NCBI RefSeq assembly: GCF_947179165.1
Contig: NC_077245.1
Span: 21,365,740-21,429,739 of the forward strand
Direction of reading: 5' to 3'
From: Solanum dulcamara
Taxonomy: Eukaryota; Streptophyta; Magnoliopsida; Solanales; Solanaceae
DNA: 64,000 nt
The position numbers were made by a program, and so were the translations under genes. Under the pieces are notes generated by a model. It was not told where the DNA came from. It did no database searches and saw only the letters and a program-made list of their open reading frames with translations. Positions 1 through 11,300 of this stretch are shown piece by piece; within the stretch, counting starts at the first letter, position 1; every line of letters begins with the position of its first letter.

Positions 1-1
1 A

Positions 2-148
2 TTGCCCAACAACCGACAAGGAGAATCTGGAATATTAACAAAGCAACCATCACTAACACAATTTAAGCCTGTAATTAACTCAATTTCCCTAAGCCCGAAA
101 AACAGTCTTTTCTTATTTAATTCAACAGCAAACACATAATTACATTAC
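2..148 (-). pseudogene. Partial DUF1985-like reading frame at left edge
   Basis: On the minus strand an open frame of about 49 codons runs from just after a TAA near 149 off the left edge. It contains the run FGLREIELITGLNC, which resembles the core of the plant DUF1985 domain (typical pattern F-SLREF-L-TGL-C). That domain is found in Ulp1-protease-like transposon proteins and in a few host genes. No start codon or splice structure can be judged because the rest lies outside the window. It is probably a transposon-derived fragment, and it is too short to assign with confidence. Confidence 0.42.
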
Positions 149-1684
149 ATATACACTACATAATTATTTGTACATTGTATATACTTGTTTTTAAACCCTT
201 TATAAATATATTGATATATGAAAAAGTTTAGAAAAAAAAAGGAAAAAAAAATTATTTAAAAAACGCAGAAAAAAAACAAAAAAAAAACATTTTTTTTAAA
301 AAAAAGAATTAACTTTGAAAGTTTTTTAGAAAGCAACAATGGACTAATGACCTTGGGCTAAGCTCTGTTGAGTTCATGACCCCTTTGGGTTATTTTTCCA
401 ATAAAGGAAAATAGACTAGTTTTTTTGATAAGCTTTTTATTTTTCTGTATATAAATGAAATTTATCCTGAATTATACCCTAAAATCTAGCTATAGAGACT
501 TGATGAGCCCAAGACCATATAAATTCCATATCAACACACTTGCAATACCAATATGAGACTCAAAGTTTTATACCTTGCAATGGACCACAACAAATAACTT
601 GTTCTACTTTCATTTTCGTAACAACAGTTTTCATGGTAAGTATCTTTGAATACATGTCAATATTTCTTTCTTTTTCTTCAGACAAAGGTTAACCATTTAG
701 GGTAAAACAGCTTTTTCGTTCACAAGACTGAAGTGGCTAAAGCTGGAGTGTACTAACCACAGATACATTATGATATGCCTTGACTTGTTTTTGTCGTTTT
801 CTAACGTCTGGTCAAGAATCAACAACTATAATAGATTTTGATCGATTTTGTTTGACATAAATTTTAAATGTGTTCAGACAAAAATATTTCCTACTTGTAA
901 TATTTTTTAGGAAACATTACATGAATAGATAAATATTATTAGTGTATTATTTAATATAATTATAGTTTCATATAATTATAAATTGTGGCTACAGTTTAAT
1001 AAAATTTGTTATTCTACAAATATGGGGGCTCATATACAAATTTCTAAAGGTTTGTATTTGTATACAAAATGAATTTAGGGGCTCATATATAAATCTCTAA
1101 AATAAATTTGTATTTGTATATGCAGTCTCTTTGAAACCCTAATTTATATAATAGTGAGATATATAAATGAAAAAATTTAATTTATATAATACAGCGAGAT
1201 ATACAAATAAAAATTGACATATCAATTGAAATTACATAATTAGGTAAACTGCAGCTAAGAAGTCTAATTATTTTTCGAACTCTCTGCTATTTTTTAAAGT
1301 TTCACTATTTTCTATGTATTGTTTTAAGTACCTAAACATTTTGAACATGAATTTATCCACATAAAACTTTGCTATAAAAAAAATGTAAAACTAACGTACC
1401 TATTGAAAGAAGGTACGATTATGTAGTCCAACCAGTTTCCAAAGGGCACATGGGTCCCTCAGATATAATTATTTCCATTCCAAATGGACGTTATTCACTT
1501 CTGCAGTTATACATTTTCACCTCAAGAATTACTATAATTGGAGGCCAAAAAAGTTGTAGAAAGAAAATACATACCATCCTAGTGTAATCCTTGGTATTCA
1601 ATTTTATATTAGAATGAAGTCCATCATTCTTCATTTGGGTCTGTAGCCAAAGGTCTATATTCTCCTCCATGTTCTTATTATTTT
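149..1684. other. AT-rich intergenic spacer
   Basis: No supported gene. At about 1022-1135 there is a diverged direct duplication of roughly 55 bp, each copy beginning GGGGCTCATATA and continuing into a TTTGTATTTGTATA stretch. A poly(A)/poly(T)-rich tract lies at 226-305. Confidence 0.5.
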
Positions 1685-1689
1685 TATAA

Positions 1690-1916
1690 AAAATATACTT
1701 CGTTTATAGTTTGATTTAAAAATGTTCTTGCCGTTAATATTTTGGTCCAAAAATATCCTTATTATTACTTAATGGATCAAAATATCCTTTTTCCAAATAA
1801 ATATATTATTTATTTTCTTTTTAAATATATTCTTTTCCTAACAATATTTCTTTTATTAGAAAATGTTTATCTTCAATTCAAAAAAATTAAAATATTAATA
1901 TATTTCTTATTTTATT

Positions 1917-1987
<71 letters not shown>

Positions 1988-2310
1988 TATATATATGTTA
2001 AAACGGTGCATGGAATTATTCTATTTTAATTGATAAAATGAGATTAAGAAGAAAAAAATATTTTCGACATTTTTATTAGTGAATTATTTTTTTTTAAAAT
2101 AGAGTTATTTAAAAGTAATATTTTTATTAGGAACAAGATGTGTTTAAAAAGAAAAATAATAATATATTTATTTGAAAAAAAAAACATTTTTGACCCATTT
2201 AGTAACAGTAGGACATTTTTTTTTACCAAACTATCAACGATAAGGACATTTTAGACCAAAGTATTGACGATATGAATATTTCTAGATTAAATTATAAACA
2301 AATAATATTT
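1690..2310. mobile_element. Foldback MITE centred on a (TA)n tract
   Basis: The left arm (about 1700-1900) and the right arm (about 2020-2300) are imperfect reverse complements. TTTGGTCCAAAAATATCCTT on the left pairs with AAGGACATTTTAGACCAAAG on the right, and AATGGATCAAAATATCC pairs with the segment around GACCCATTTAGTAAC. Long inverted arms without coding sequence are typical of a MITE. I could not fix the exact ends or a target duplication. The short frames read through it are products of the repeat, not genes. Confidence 0.6.
1921..1977. repeat. (TA)n microsatellite
   Basis: About 57 bases of almost pure alternating TA sit in the loop of the surrounding foldback MITE, followed by a short CA/TA mix. 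Confidence 0.9.
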
Positions 2311-2664
2311 TTATTTATTTCACGTAGTTTAATAGTATTTTGACCCTTTACCATTATTTTTATTATGCAAAGACTGAGGTAGTGCCTTAAACCCCCTCCC
2401 CAACCCAAAACCAAAGTTGGACTTTGGCTATGATAAAAAAAAAAATATCACGAGTCTTCACCATTATGATTATTAGCACTAGACTATATTACCATTAGTT
2501 GAAAATAAGTGTTGGTTTAGGGAGGTTTTTGGTACGAAGGAAATATTTTTTAATTTTTTTTAGTTGATTGGCTAAATATTTTGAAAAATGTTTTTCAAAT
2601 GGTCTTATTTTTCTTTAATTTAAGGAAAATGACTTATCTACATAAATTAAGATATATATTTTAT
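2311..2664. other. Spacer with degenerate repeat
   Basis: No gene. The part at about 2510-2645 (TTTTTGGTACGAAGGAAATA, then TTTCAAATGGTCTTATTT) looks like a worn short MITE, but no ends are visible. Confidence 0.3.
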
Positions 2665-2670
2665 AAAATC

Positions 2671-2757
2671 TATCTTGTGGGATAAGATCTGCGTACACAC
2701 TACCTCCTTAAATAATACTTGTGGGATTATATTGGTTATGTTGTTGTTATTATATTT
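2671..2757 (+). repeat. RTE-LINE 3'-end / SINE-like fragment
   Basis: The segment reads TCTTGTGGGATAAGATCTGCGTACACACTACCTCC, then ACTTGTGGGATTATA, and ends in a GTTGTTGTTAT tail. It matches, in the same or inverted sense, the copies at 45710-45822 (+) and at 4846-4975 and 44262-44390 (-). The one at 4846-4975 is the 3' end of an RTE LINE, so this is a 5'-truncated LINE end or a SINE sharing that end. Confidence 0.5.
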
Positions 2758-2784
2758 TCCAAAACACTCTTTCAACCTTATCAC

Positions 2785-2955
2785 CCGACTTCGACCCGAG
2801 ACCCAGGACCCAACTCTCGATCCCAAATCCAACCTCTATTTTGAATTTGAATCACAATCTCGACCTGAAACCCAATCTCAATCAGGGACTTGACTATCGA
2901 TCCTGATCCCAACTCGAGATTCGACTCTCAACCCCGATCCCATCTAGAGCCTGGG
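2785..2955. repeat. Degenerate CGACCCGAGACCC minisatellite
   Basis: Repeated short units built from CGACCC, GATCCC and CTCGA run for about 170 bases, for example ACCCGAGACCCAGGACCC and later CCCGATCCCATC. The unit is too diverged to give a single period. Confidence 0.55.
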
Positions 2956-2959
2956 TCGA

Positions 2960-3380
2960 GGTAACCAGTGATTGTATGAGATGTTCTTGAGCATACAAAT
3001 GGTTTAAGCTGGGATCTAATGGTTATGTGGCGTGCATTATGTGAGAGCACTGATTCAAAGATCTTTTATGATATAGTTTTCTAACTCTTGCTCGATCGTC
3101 CTATGATACCTATTGAGTATACATGTTAGCTTATTTTTTATGAATATCCTAGCACTAATCGACCCCATTGAAATTCTGTTTGAGACGATACTTTTTTCGG
3201 GAGCTTTGATGAGTTACTTGGCATTCAGAGTGATGCCAGACTCTCTTTATTTTTACTTTCTTGTCCTTACTATTTCAGATAGAGTTATAGTTTTTGAGAT
3301 GATTGTATTCAATTATATGCTCTTGTACTGGTGAAACTAGTTTAACACTTACTTGATTAAATTCCACACTTATTTTCTAT
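2960..3380. other. Spacer, possible worn LTR fragment
   Basis: No gene is supported. The text around CCTATTGAGTATACATG and the following TTTTGAGATGATTGTATT resembles the interior of Ty3/gypsy LTRs (compare CCTATTGAGTACATGTGG near 52785), but no LTR end, primer site or target duplication can be seen. The 73-residue open frame here is not convincing. Confidence 0.25.
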
Positions 3381-3389
3381 TTATGAAAG

Positions 3390-3905
3390 TTTGGATTGAG
3401 ATTTATCTTCCGCTATTTTTTTTACTTCTTCCGCATTATTATATGTTGTTGATTTAGGTGAAGGATTATCTACCAGTAGGTTAGGATAGTTGTCATTACG
3501 ATTTTGAATTTCTTGGTTGTGCCACAACTGATTGGTGGTGGTGATAGTTGTGGGTGGTGGGTGATGGTAATTGATAATGATGAGCAGCGAAGGTAGTTGA
3601 TAATGATGAGTGATGACGATAGCGATAGCGATAGCGATAGCGATGCATGGATGGAACTGGTGATTTGTCATCTTTATAGAAATTCTTTAATGGACATCTT
3701 AATAACATTAACACTTTGTTACAGATCTTGCTCATTTAGATCTATTCAGATCCATTAAGTGGTTACAACATCGAAAAAATAAACGCACTTTATGATTAAA
3801 ATTCAAATATAAAAAATAAATGAACTTAATAATTAAAATGTGAATGATAAAAATGAAGATTTTCATTAAGTGCAAACAAATGAGGTCTTAATGTCCTTTA
3901 AGATC
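3390..3905. repeat. Dispersed repeat with GATGGTGAT/GCGATA-rich core
   Basis: The distal part (about 3655-3895) is clearly homologous to 34365-34655: both read GACATCTTAAT, then ACAGATCTTGCTCATT or TATAGATCTTATTCATT, then CCATTAAGTGGTT. In both copies a trinucleotide-rich block (GGTGGT, GATGAT; here also a GCGATA run at 3619-3644) precedes this part. It is probably a non-autonomous DNA transposon. The open frames across it are low-complexity artefacts. Confidence 0.55.
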
Positions 3906-4842
3906 ATTTCTTTTCAGTTTAAAATTCTGTGTGACATGTTGTCCTAAAGTTCAATTTTTCACTTCAAAACTCCAGGATACTATATCCTGATTAAAATTTA
4001 AATAGCAGCCTAGTGATAATAGACGTTATATAAATACTTGCTACCTTAATTAGATCCACACAAGCGTGTTGTGGTATCATTAATCAATCATCCCATGAAC
4101 GAAACCAATACCAATTCCAATAACACTTACTTAGATAATTTGTTGAAGAGTTAGGCAAGATGATCAACTGTGACTTTCATTGTTTATATTTAATTTTTTA
4201 ACAATAAGAGAGCACAATAAATGTTAGACACATACACGAGTTGTGTTTGCACAAAGTTATTACATTCCACCTAACTTTATACTTGACCCTCTTTCTATAA
4301 ATAATTGAGTACTCTCCTCCACCACCCAAAAAAAATAAAATAAAATAAAATAATATCCAGCTACAACTTTAATTTGTTTGAGTCATTTACAACAATATTT
4401 TTTTTTCCCAATTGGAAGTTTCTCTGTTAGGAAATTGATTTTTGACTTAACAAGTTTGGTGTGCAATCTTCTAATGTCTTGAACTTATTTTAAACACCCA
4501 AAATTTCTCCCATGTATGTTCATTCTTTTACCTGCGGGACTTGGAGAGTAGCCAACAAGACTTTTGTTGTGAAGTTAGAAAAATACATCAACTACCAACA
4601 TTATCAACGTCCACAACTACAAAGGATGAAAAGACTTGTTCACGTTAAATGTTTAAGATATTGTTCTTGGTTAAATGGGGGACCAATTATTAAACATGAT
4701 ATAACAATTAGCTCTTATGGAATCATGTCAACTAAAAAGGGTGTGTTTGGTAGGAAGAAAAATGTTTTTCACACAACAGATTGTCTTGGATAATATGTTT
4801 AAGGACAATTGGTGATTGTTTTTTACTTATTTCTTGTGTTTA
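3906..4842. other. Spacer, no supported gene
   Basis: AT-rich sequence. A 93-residue frame at 4512-4793 starts with ATG but shows no recognisable domain, no splice context and no codon signature I would trust. I leave it as unassigned. Confidence 0.4.
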
Positions 4843-5769
4843 GTATACAACAACATACCTAGTAAAATCCCACAAAGTAGAGTTTGAGAAAGATAGAGTG
4901 TATGCACGTCTTACCATTACCTCTCCAAAGTAGAGAAACTGTTTCTGAAAAACCTTTGGCTCAAGCAAATCAAAGTAGTAGTTAAAGAAAAACATGTATG
5001 ACAGCCAATAACAAAGCAGTGCGGAGCATATATGCAAGGAAGGGTAACAACAACAATAACAATGTGTGGTCACTTAAACACAATAAACTACAGATAAAAT
5101 CAGATATCAAAAGTCAAAGACTACATGAATAAGCTAATACTACGACTGACATGAAACTCTATACTCCGACCCAGCCAAAGACATGAACATGCTAGTAATA
5201 AGACAACTCTCAACTTTCTACTAAAATTTTATCCTTATCCGCAACCTTTATACCCTCTTAACTAAGGTCATGTCCTTGATAAATTGAAGATGTGTCATAT
5301 CCTATTTAATCACCTCTCTCCAATATTTCTTCAGTCTACCTCTGCCTCTCCTCGACCCCATTATATCTAACTTCTCACTCCTCCTAATTGGGGTATCTGC
5401 ATTGCTTCTCTCCACATGTCTAAATCATCTCAGTCTCTCCTTCCTCATCTGTCCATAATAGAGGTCACTCCCACTTTGTCTTGGATAACCTTATTCCTAA
5501 TCCTATCGCTTCTACTATACCTGCAATCCATCTCAACATTCTCATTTCCGCCACTAAACATGTGAGTTCTTGAATTGTCAACACTCTGGCTTATACAACA
5601 AAGTCACTCTAACCACCACTCTATAGAACTTACCATTAAGTTTTAGTGGTACCTTCTTGTCACACAAGACTTTTGATGCAAGCCTTCACTTCACATTTTG
5701 CACCAATACGATGTGTGACATCATCATCGATTCCTCATATCCTTCACTACTAAAAAACTGCCAAAAAAT

Positions 5770-6230
5770 GAAGCAAAAAAGCGACAGACTGAGTCACTTT
5801 TTTTGTCAAACTCGACGGAAAAGCGACGCAGTCAGTTCCGTCGCTTTTTTGCTTGATGCTTTTGAAGGAGCGACGGATAGGGTCGTAAAAAGCGATGGAC
5901 TGCGTCGCTCCTAATTTTTTTAATTAAACAATATATATAAAACACGACGGACTCCGTCTTTTTATTTTTTTAAAAAAAGAAATTATTTAATAAAAGGCGA
6001 CGGACATTTAGTCTCCGTCCGTCGCTTTGTTTATCTGAAATTTTTACAGAAGATGGACAGTGTCCTTTAGTCTGTCGCTTTTCTGGAAAAATATAAAAAT
6101 AAAAAACCAGCAAAGCGACGGAATAAAGGACCCTGTCCATCGCTTTTCTGGAAAAATATAAAAATAAAAAACCAGAAAAGCGATAGACTAAAGGACCCTG
6201 TCCGTCGCTTTTTCTGCAACACTTTTGACA
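5770..6230. repeat. Left subterminal repeat zone of the CACTA element
   Basis: Many copies of AGCGACGGA, GCGATGGAC and the inverse TCCGTCGCTTTT occur within about 450 bases, often as facing pairs that could fold. A tandem duplication of roughly 65-70 bp containing TTCTGGAAAAATATAAAAAT lies at about 6078-6215. Confidence 0.8.
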
Positions 6231-6455
6231 GCAGAAACCTGCAGTTTTTGCTGTCCACCTGCACTCAAAATTTAATTCAATTGTATTCAATTCAGCCCAT
6301 TCAAACACAAATAATAACAAATAAAATTCGCAAAATACATAATAACAAACGTAATTAAACACTTAAAATGAATAAAATCATAATTTAAAACGATTTAAAC
6401 TGTTTCAAAGTTAACAAAAAAAATTCAAAATGTTCATAAACAAACATAGGAAACC

Positions 6456-6879
6456 CTAAGAACCTCTTGAATAATGGGGCGGAGGTTGACGGGCGAGGTT
6501 GAGTACTTGTTCTTTAATTTGCTCAACTTGTTCATTCATACTTTTTTGATCTTCGATCCTTCTTTTCTCTGATTCTGTCAATGCACATGTAAGTTCTGCA
6601 ATTTGCTGAGACATTGCAGCTATCTGAACCCCGTCAATGGCCACGGCTTGACGCGATGATCCAATACCTTCTAAACTTGATTGGAGTCGTCGTACATTAT
6701 TTCTAGAGCCCATTCCATATATTCGGCCCTTGTGGCTGCCTCCAACCACTTTTTCTGTCCAAATTTGAGTGGACTATTCAGGCGTTAGCTGAATCGAATC
6801 TCCCATCTCACGTACGTGCCGCTCATAATCTTACTGCATATTAGAAAATAAAAGTTATAATCAAACTATATATGTGTGT

Positions 6880-6937
<58 letters not shown>

Positions 6938-8335
6938 TAAAACTTAGAATCAAAATATATTATAATATATCTTAAATAACTTACATAGGCTCGTTCGGCC
7001 CTTTCCTCTACCCACTCATCCGGATCCGACTCATTAGTCTTTTTCTTTACATGAGTCTTTTTAAAGACTTCATGGCGATAGGGAGTGCGTCCCAATTCTT
7101 TTTCTTATAAATAAAAATACAATTAATGAAATAATATTTTGTGAAATAATTTATTTCAGAAAATGAATTTAAACTTAAAATTTAGAAACCTTACCATCTC
7201 CCTCTGAATCGTACCAACACTCTTTGCACCTCCGGTGTGCAACGAGCCACCCTTTAGGCTGGCTCTTACTTTTTTTCCTTAATCGGACAAAGCCTTGAAT
7301 TATTCGATATCTCAATATCGGCATAATTCTTCAAATATATGAGGCAGCATCCAACTCGAAGGTGCCCGATCCTCCCTAGCTTTCTTTATCCAGCTAGACA
7401 GTCTGTCGCTCGCTTTTCTTTCAAAAGTGGTCGCAATGACCATATTGTACCTTGGCTCCCAGGTACATAAAGTCTGAAAAAAATGAATAACGTGAAATAA
7501 TTAGTTAAGTAAAGTATAGTAAAAATATTAAACATAAATTAAAAAACTAGATTTAAACATATATATACCTTGAATTCATTAAACATTGCCTGGCGAATAC
7601 TATTTGGAATCTCTCGCCAAGGGTGATATGGCTCAGTATATAGCCTCCTAACACTCTCTTAAAGAGCCCTAGCAGCATCCTTCGAAGGATGTCACCTGCA
7701 AGACACATAATAAACATGTAATTATATCATCAATAAGTTATTAATCTAGCAATAATAAATAAATAAATAAAATATTAAACTTACGAGGATCCATCAGGCT
7801 CAATCATGACTCTCCTAAGTCTGTCCCTCTGCCCACGAGCTAACTCAGACACATCATGTAATGCCTCTATTCTAGCAACAGAAGAAGGTGTAGGTGATGC
7901 TGTGGGAGTGTCAGTCTCAACACTAGAATCTCTAAGTCTCAGATTAGATATGTGAGGAGACTGAAATCCGGAAGATGGAGTAGTAGAACATAATACTCTC
8001 GGGGGTCGAGCAATAACCTCTGTGGGTAGTTGGTAGGTCTGATCATATAAAGTATATCTGACCTGTGAAGAAGAAAAAGTGTCACGTGGTCGGCGGAACT
8101 GACTATGGTAAACTAAAGGATCTATAGTCTCAAAAGACACAACATGAATATGTGTACTAGGACTAGCTCAGCGGTGGTGCATCTCCGACGCTGAAGAAAT
8201 ATGTCCTGGGATATCCTCAGGATCAACAAGTCTCCTAGACTTCTTTTTACTTCTACCAGAATGGCTAACACCAAGATGATCCCAGGATCTATCACCATCA
8301 CCAGATGACATCTGCATGTAAAGTAACAATACAAT
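6456..8335 (-). pseudogene. CACTA accessory transposase gene (Transposase_24-like), multi-exon
   Basis: Reading leftward, a run of open segments has the layout of plant En/Spm proteins with a Transposase_24 domain. First comes a Ser/Pro-rich N-terminal part beginning MSSGDGDRSWDHLG (from about 8310) and continuing through 8140-7781. Then come short exon-like blocks: one around 7680-7575 with EPYHPWREIPNSIRQAMFNEF, one around 7475-7200 with WEPRYNMVIATTFERK, and a C-terminal block at 6749-6456 with GGSHKGRIYGMGSRNN and a coiled-coil-like tail. Family knowledge says such proteins are CACTA-encoded; their biochemical role here is inferred. In-frame stops (around 8167, and in the 7.2-kb and 6.8-kb blocks) suggest it is no longer functional. 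Confidence 0.65.
6876..6930. repeat. (TA)n microsatellite inside the CACTA element
   Basis: An alternating TA run with one or two interruptions, located in an intron-like stretch of the accessory gene. Confidence 0.85.
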
Positions 8336-8411
8336 ATATAAAAACCACATAGTTGATTAAATTTAGGGTTAGAGAAATAAATAACTTACATACTAGTGAT
8401 AATCTACCACT

Positions 8412-9057
8412 CTATTCCTCCTCACTTGTTTCATTTTCGTCATCTTTCCATTCATCCTCCTCAGATATTTCATATTCATTGTCAATCCATTCCTCCTCCT
8501 CAAATGATTCATATTCCTCGTTTACTTCTTCCTCAACATTTGACATTATAAGTTCATCATCGGAAACCTCTTCTACTATGTGTTGAGGATGTTTTAGTGT
8601 GGTTTTCAACTCAACATCAACTTGTCGTTGAATAAGTGCAACATCATTTTGGTACGCCATATCTAATACATTCTCAATTTCAATTCTTCCCACAGGCTTT
8701 GTCTTAATACCAACCCACCAATCAGCCTTATCTCTACGCAATGGATATGGAGCGTAATAGACTTGCTTAGCATTTTGGGCAATGATGAAAGGATCATAAC
8801 TTATGTATTGTCTGGTGTGCTTAACTTCAATTATATTATGTTGTTGGTCCACCCTTGTGCCTCTGTGTGATGAGTCAAACCACTTACACCAAAACAATAC
8901 TATCTTTTTTAGGCCAACCTGAATATGTTACTTCAATAATCTCCTGAATGCATGTTATACATCCATCGATAAAACTTCTTACACCGTCAATAAATTCAAG
9001 TTTCAAACCACCACCAACTTCATAATGCATGTTATACATCCACAAACGATGATCCAT
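8412..9057 (-). pseudogene. TNP2 transposase remnant: N-terminus joined to DUF4216 tail
   Basis: Minus-strand reading starts with ATG at 9057 and gives MDHRLWMYN, followed after a gap by EFIDGVRSFIDG. This is the start signature of the transposase-associated domain that opens plant TNP2 proteins. Only about 55 codons later the sequence moves into the DUF4216 region: KWFDSSHRGTRV, then YDPFIIAQNAKQVYY and YPLRRDKADWW, followed by an acidic Glu/Asp-rich tail ending near 8412. The Transposase_21 catalytic region and DUF4218, which normally lie between, are missing. A frame change occurs at about 8897. This is an internally deleted copy that cannot supply transposase. Confidence 0.75.
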
Positions 9058-9134
9058 CTACAAAATTACATATATTCAAGCTTAATTAATTAGTTCATAA
9101 TGACTACAATTCATCGAGACTACAAATTCTAATC

Positions 9135-9580
9135 AATTCAAGTTATAATTAATTAATTCATATAATAATTAAATTCAAGTTATGATTATTTCAATTTATA
9201 ATTAAGTTGAAATTCTAGTTAATTCAAGTTATAATTAATTAATTCATATAATAATTAAGTTCAAGTTATGATTAATTCAAGTTATAATTAATTAATTCAT
9301 ATATTAGTTAAGTTCAAGTTATGATTAATTCAAGTTATAATTAATTAATTCATATTTTAGTTAAATTCAAGTTATGATTAATTCAAGTTATAATTAATTA
9401 ATTCATATTTTAGTTAAATTCAAGTTATGATTAATTCAAGTTATAATTAATTAATTCATATTTTAGTTAAATTCAAGTTATGATTAATTCAAGTTATAAT
9501 TAATTAATTCATATTTTAGTTAAATTCAAGTTATGATTAATTCAAGTTATAATTAATTAATTCATATAATAATTAAGATC
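9135..9580. repeat. 53-bp AT-rich tandem array within the CACTA element
   Basis: The unit contains TTCATATTTTAGTTAAATTC and TTCAAGTTATAATTAATTAA. Successive copies of the anchor ATTCAT begin at 9242, 9295 and 9348, a period of 53 bp. About seven copies are recognisable, with diverged copies at both edges (9060-9135, 9580-9660). Confidence 0.85.
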
Positions 9581-9659
9581 AACTTATAATTAATTAATTC
9601 ATATAATAATTAAGTTCAACTTATAATTAATTCAACTTATAATTAAGTTCAAATTATAA

Positions 9660-10705
9660 ATAATTCAAGTTCTAATTAATTCAAGTCAGATGTTCTAAGT
9701 TAAATAAGAACAAAATTACATGTTTCAAGTATATACAAATTAAAGTTCTAAAATAGGAGTATTCAAGTATCTAACTAAAGTTCAAGTTCATGACAACATA
9801 AAGTTCTAATTAATTAGTTTTAAAGTCTAAGTTCTAGTTACTTCTAAAGCTTAAAGAATTCAAACATATACAAACCTAAAAATTTTAAAGTTCCACTTCC
9901 AAAATTCCTAAAGTTTAAGTTCATGACTATGAATATGGTCTAACTCTAATTAGCTTAATTTGTTCATAAGTACTACAATTCAACAAGATTTCTAAAGTCA
10001 ACAAAAAATTCAAGTTCAAAGTTCTAAGTTCAAGTTTCAAAATTCAAGTTCTAAGGTCAAGTTCTATATTATATTCAAGTATCCTAAAATTCAAGTATCT
10101 AAGTCCTAATTAGTTTCAAAGTCTAAAGTTCACAATTTATACAAACCAAAAAAATATTCTAAGTTCAAAAATCCTAAAGTAAGTTCATAACTTGAATATC
10201 TTCCAAACATCAAAAAACATTCAACCCAAATTTTTTCTAACTTGAATATCTTCCAAACATAAAAAATCCTAAATTCTAATTTCTAATTAGTTCATGTTCT
10301 AACCGTAATTTTATCTTCAAAAACACTTCAAGTCCAACTAGCACAATACCCAATTCACAATCTAATTAAAAAAAACCATAATTCAAACTAAGGCCCTAAA
10401 ATTTTTATTCACATTCTCACTTCAAGAACTAACCAACTTAACATAACATTTGAATATCAACAACACTTAAATTCCAAGTCCAAAAAATATGTAATTCATA
10501 ATTTAATTCAAAAAAAAATCCCAACTCAAAGAAAAGACCTAAAATCTAATTTTTGACATTCACCAATTCAAAATCACATATACAAATTAACTATGTTAAT
10601 AACATACATTAAACAAATTAAATAAAATAAATTAACTAACGAATCAATAAATTAATATTTTTTTCAAAATTAAAACCCTAAAACTAACTAACCTTATTAA
10701 CAATA
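9660..10705. other. AT-rich non-coding interior of the CACTA element
   Basis: Low-complexity sequence dominated by TTCAAGTTCTAA-like words that look like decayed relatives of the adjacent 53-bp unit. No transposase coding is visible. A GC-rich, GA-repeat-containing segment follows at about 10706-10870 and may be the element's 5' leader or promoter region. Confidence 0.5.
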
Positions 10706-10909
10706 CGGAGAGAGAGAGGTTGACGGAGGGGAGGGGCGGCGACAACAACGGCGATGGGGGAGGGCGTGGCGGCGGCAGCGACGACCGGCGACGAGGGGGT
10801 TGGGGTGGGATTTTCAGAGAGAAGGGGGAGGGTTTAGAGAGAGAGAGAGAGAGAGAGAGAGGGAGCAGAATGAGAAAAAAGTCGGGCTAGCTATTTTGAA
10901 ATATTGCAG

Positions 10910-11300
10910 ATGGGGCGACGGATAGTGTCGCCCTGTCCGTCGTTTTTTTAAAATAGTTGACCGCCTTTTGACCAAATAAGCGACGGACTAAGAGACGCTA
11001 TTCGTCGCTTATTTTTAAAAAAATGATAAATAAAATATAATAAAATACGACGGACGGAGATTCAATATTTAAATTATATTTAATTATTTTCAATTAAAAG
11101 CGATGGACTCCGTCATTATTTTTATTTTATAATTAATTTTTTAATATATTTAAAAAATCCGCCAAAAATAGCGACGGACATATAGTCCCTGTCCGTCACT
11201 ATTTATAAAAAAAATATTATTTTTTACAAAAAAAAGCGACGGACTGCATCTCAAATTCCGTTGCTTTTTTGAGCGATGCAGTCCATCACTATTATTTTCG
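10910..11300. repeat. Right subterminal repeat zone of the CACTA element
   Basis: The same GCGACGGAC and GTCCGTCGC words as the left zone recur, including facing pairs such as GGGGCGACGGATAGTGTCGC followed by CTGTCCGTCG. Confidence 0.8.

Noticed and set aside
1742..1978. 78-residue open frame ending in a long Ile-Tyr repeat
   Set aside because: It is a read-through of AT-rich MITE arm and the (TA)n microsatellite.
3381..3735. Two overlapping minus-strand frames rich in His/Thr and Arg/Tyr repeats
   Set aside because: They are translations of the GATGGT/GCGATA simple-repeat core in two frames.
5970..6362. 130-residue minus-strand frame in the CACTA left end
   Set aside because: It arises from the subterminal repeats and a local tandem duplication; the repeated protein segments mirror the DNA repeats.
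9135..9580. CRISPR-like regular repeat
   Set aside because: The 53-bp units are directly adjacent with no unique spacers and lie inside a plant transposon.
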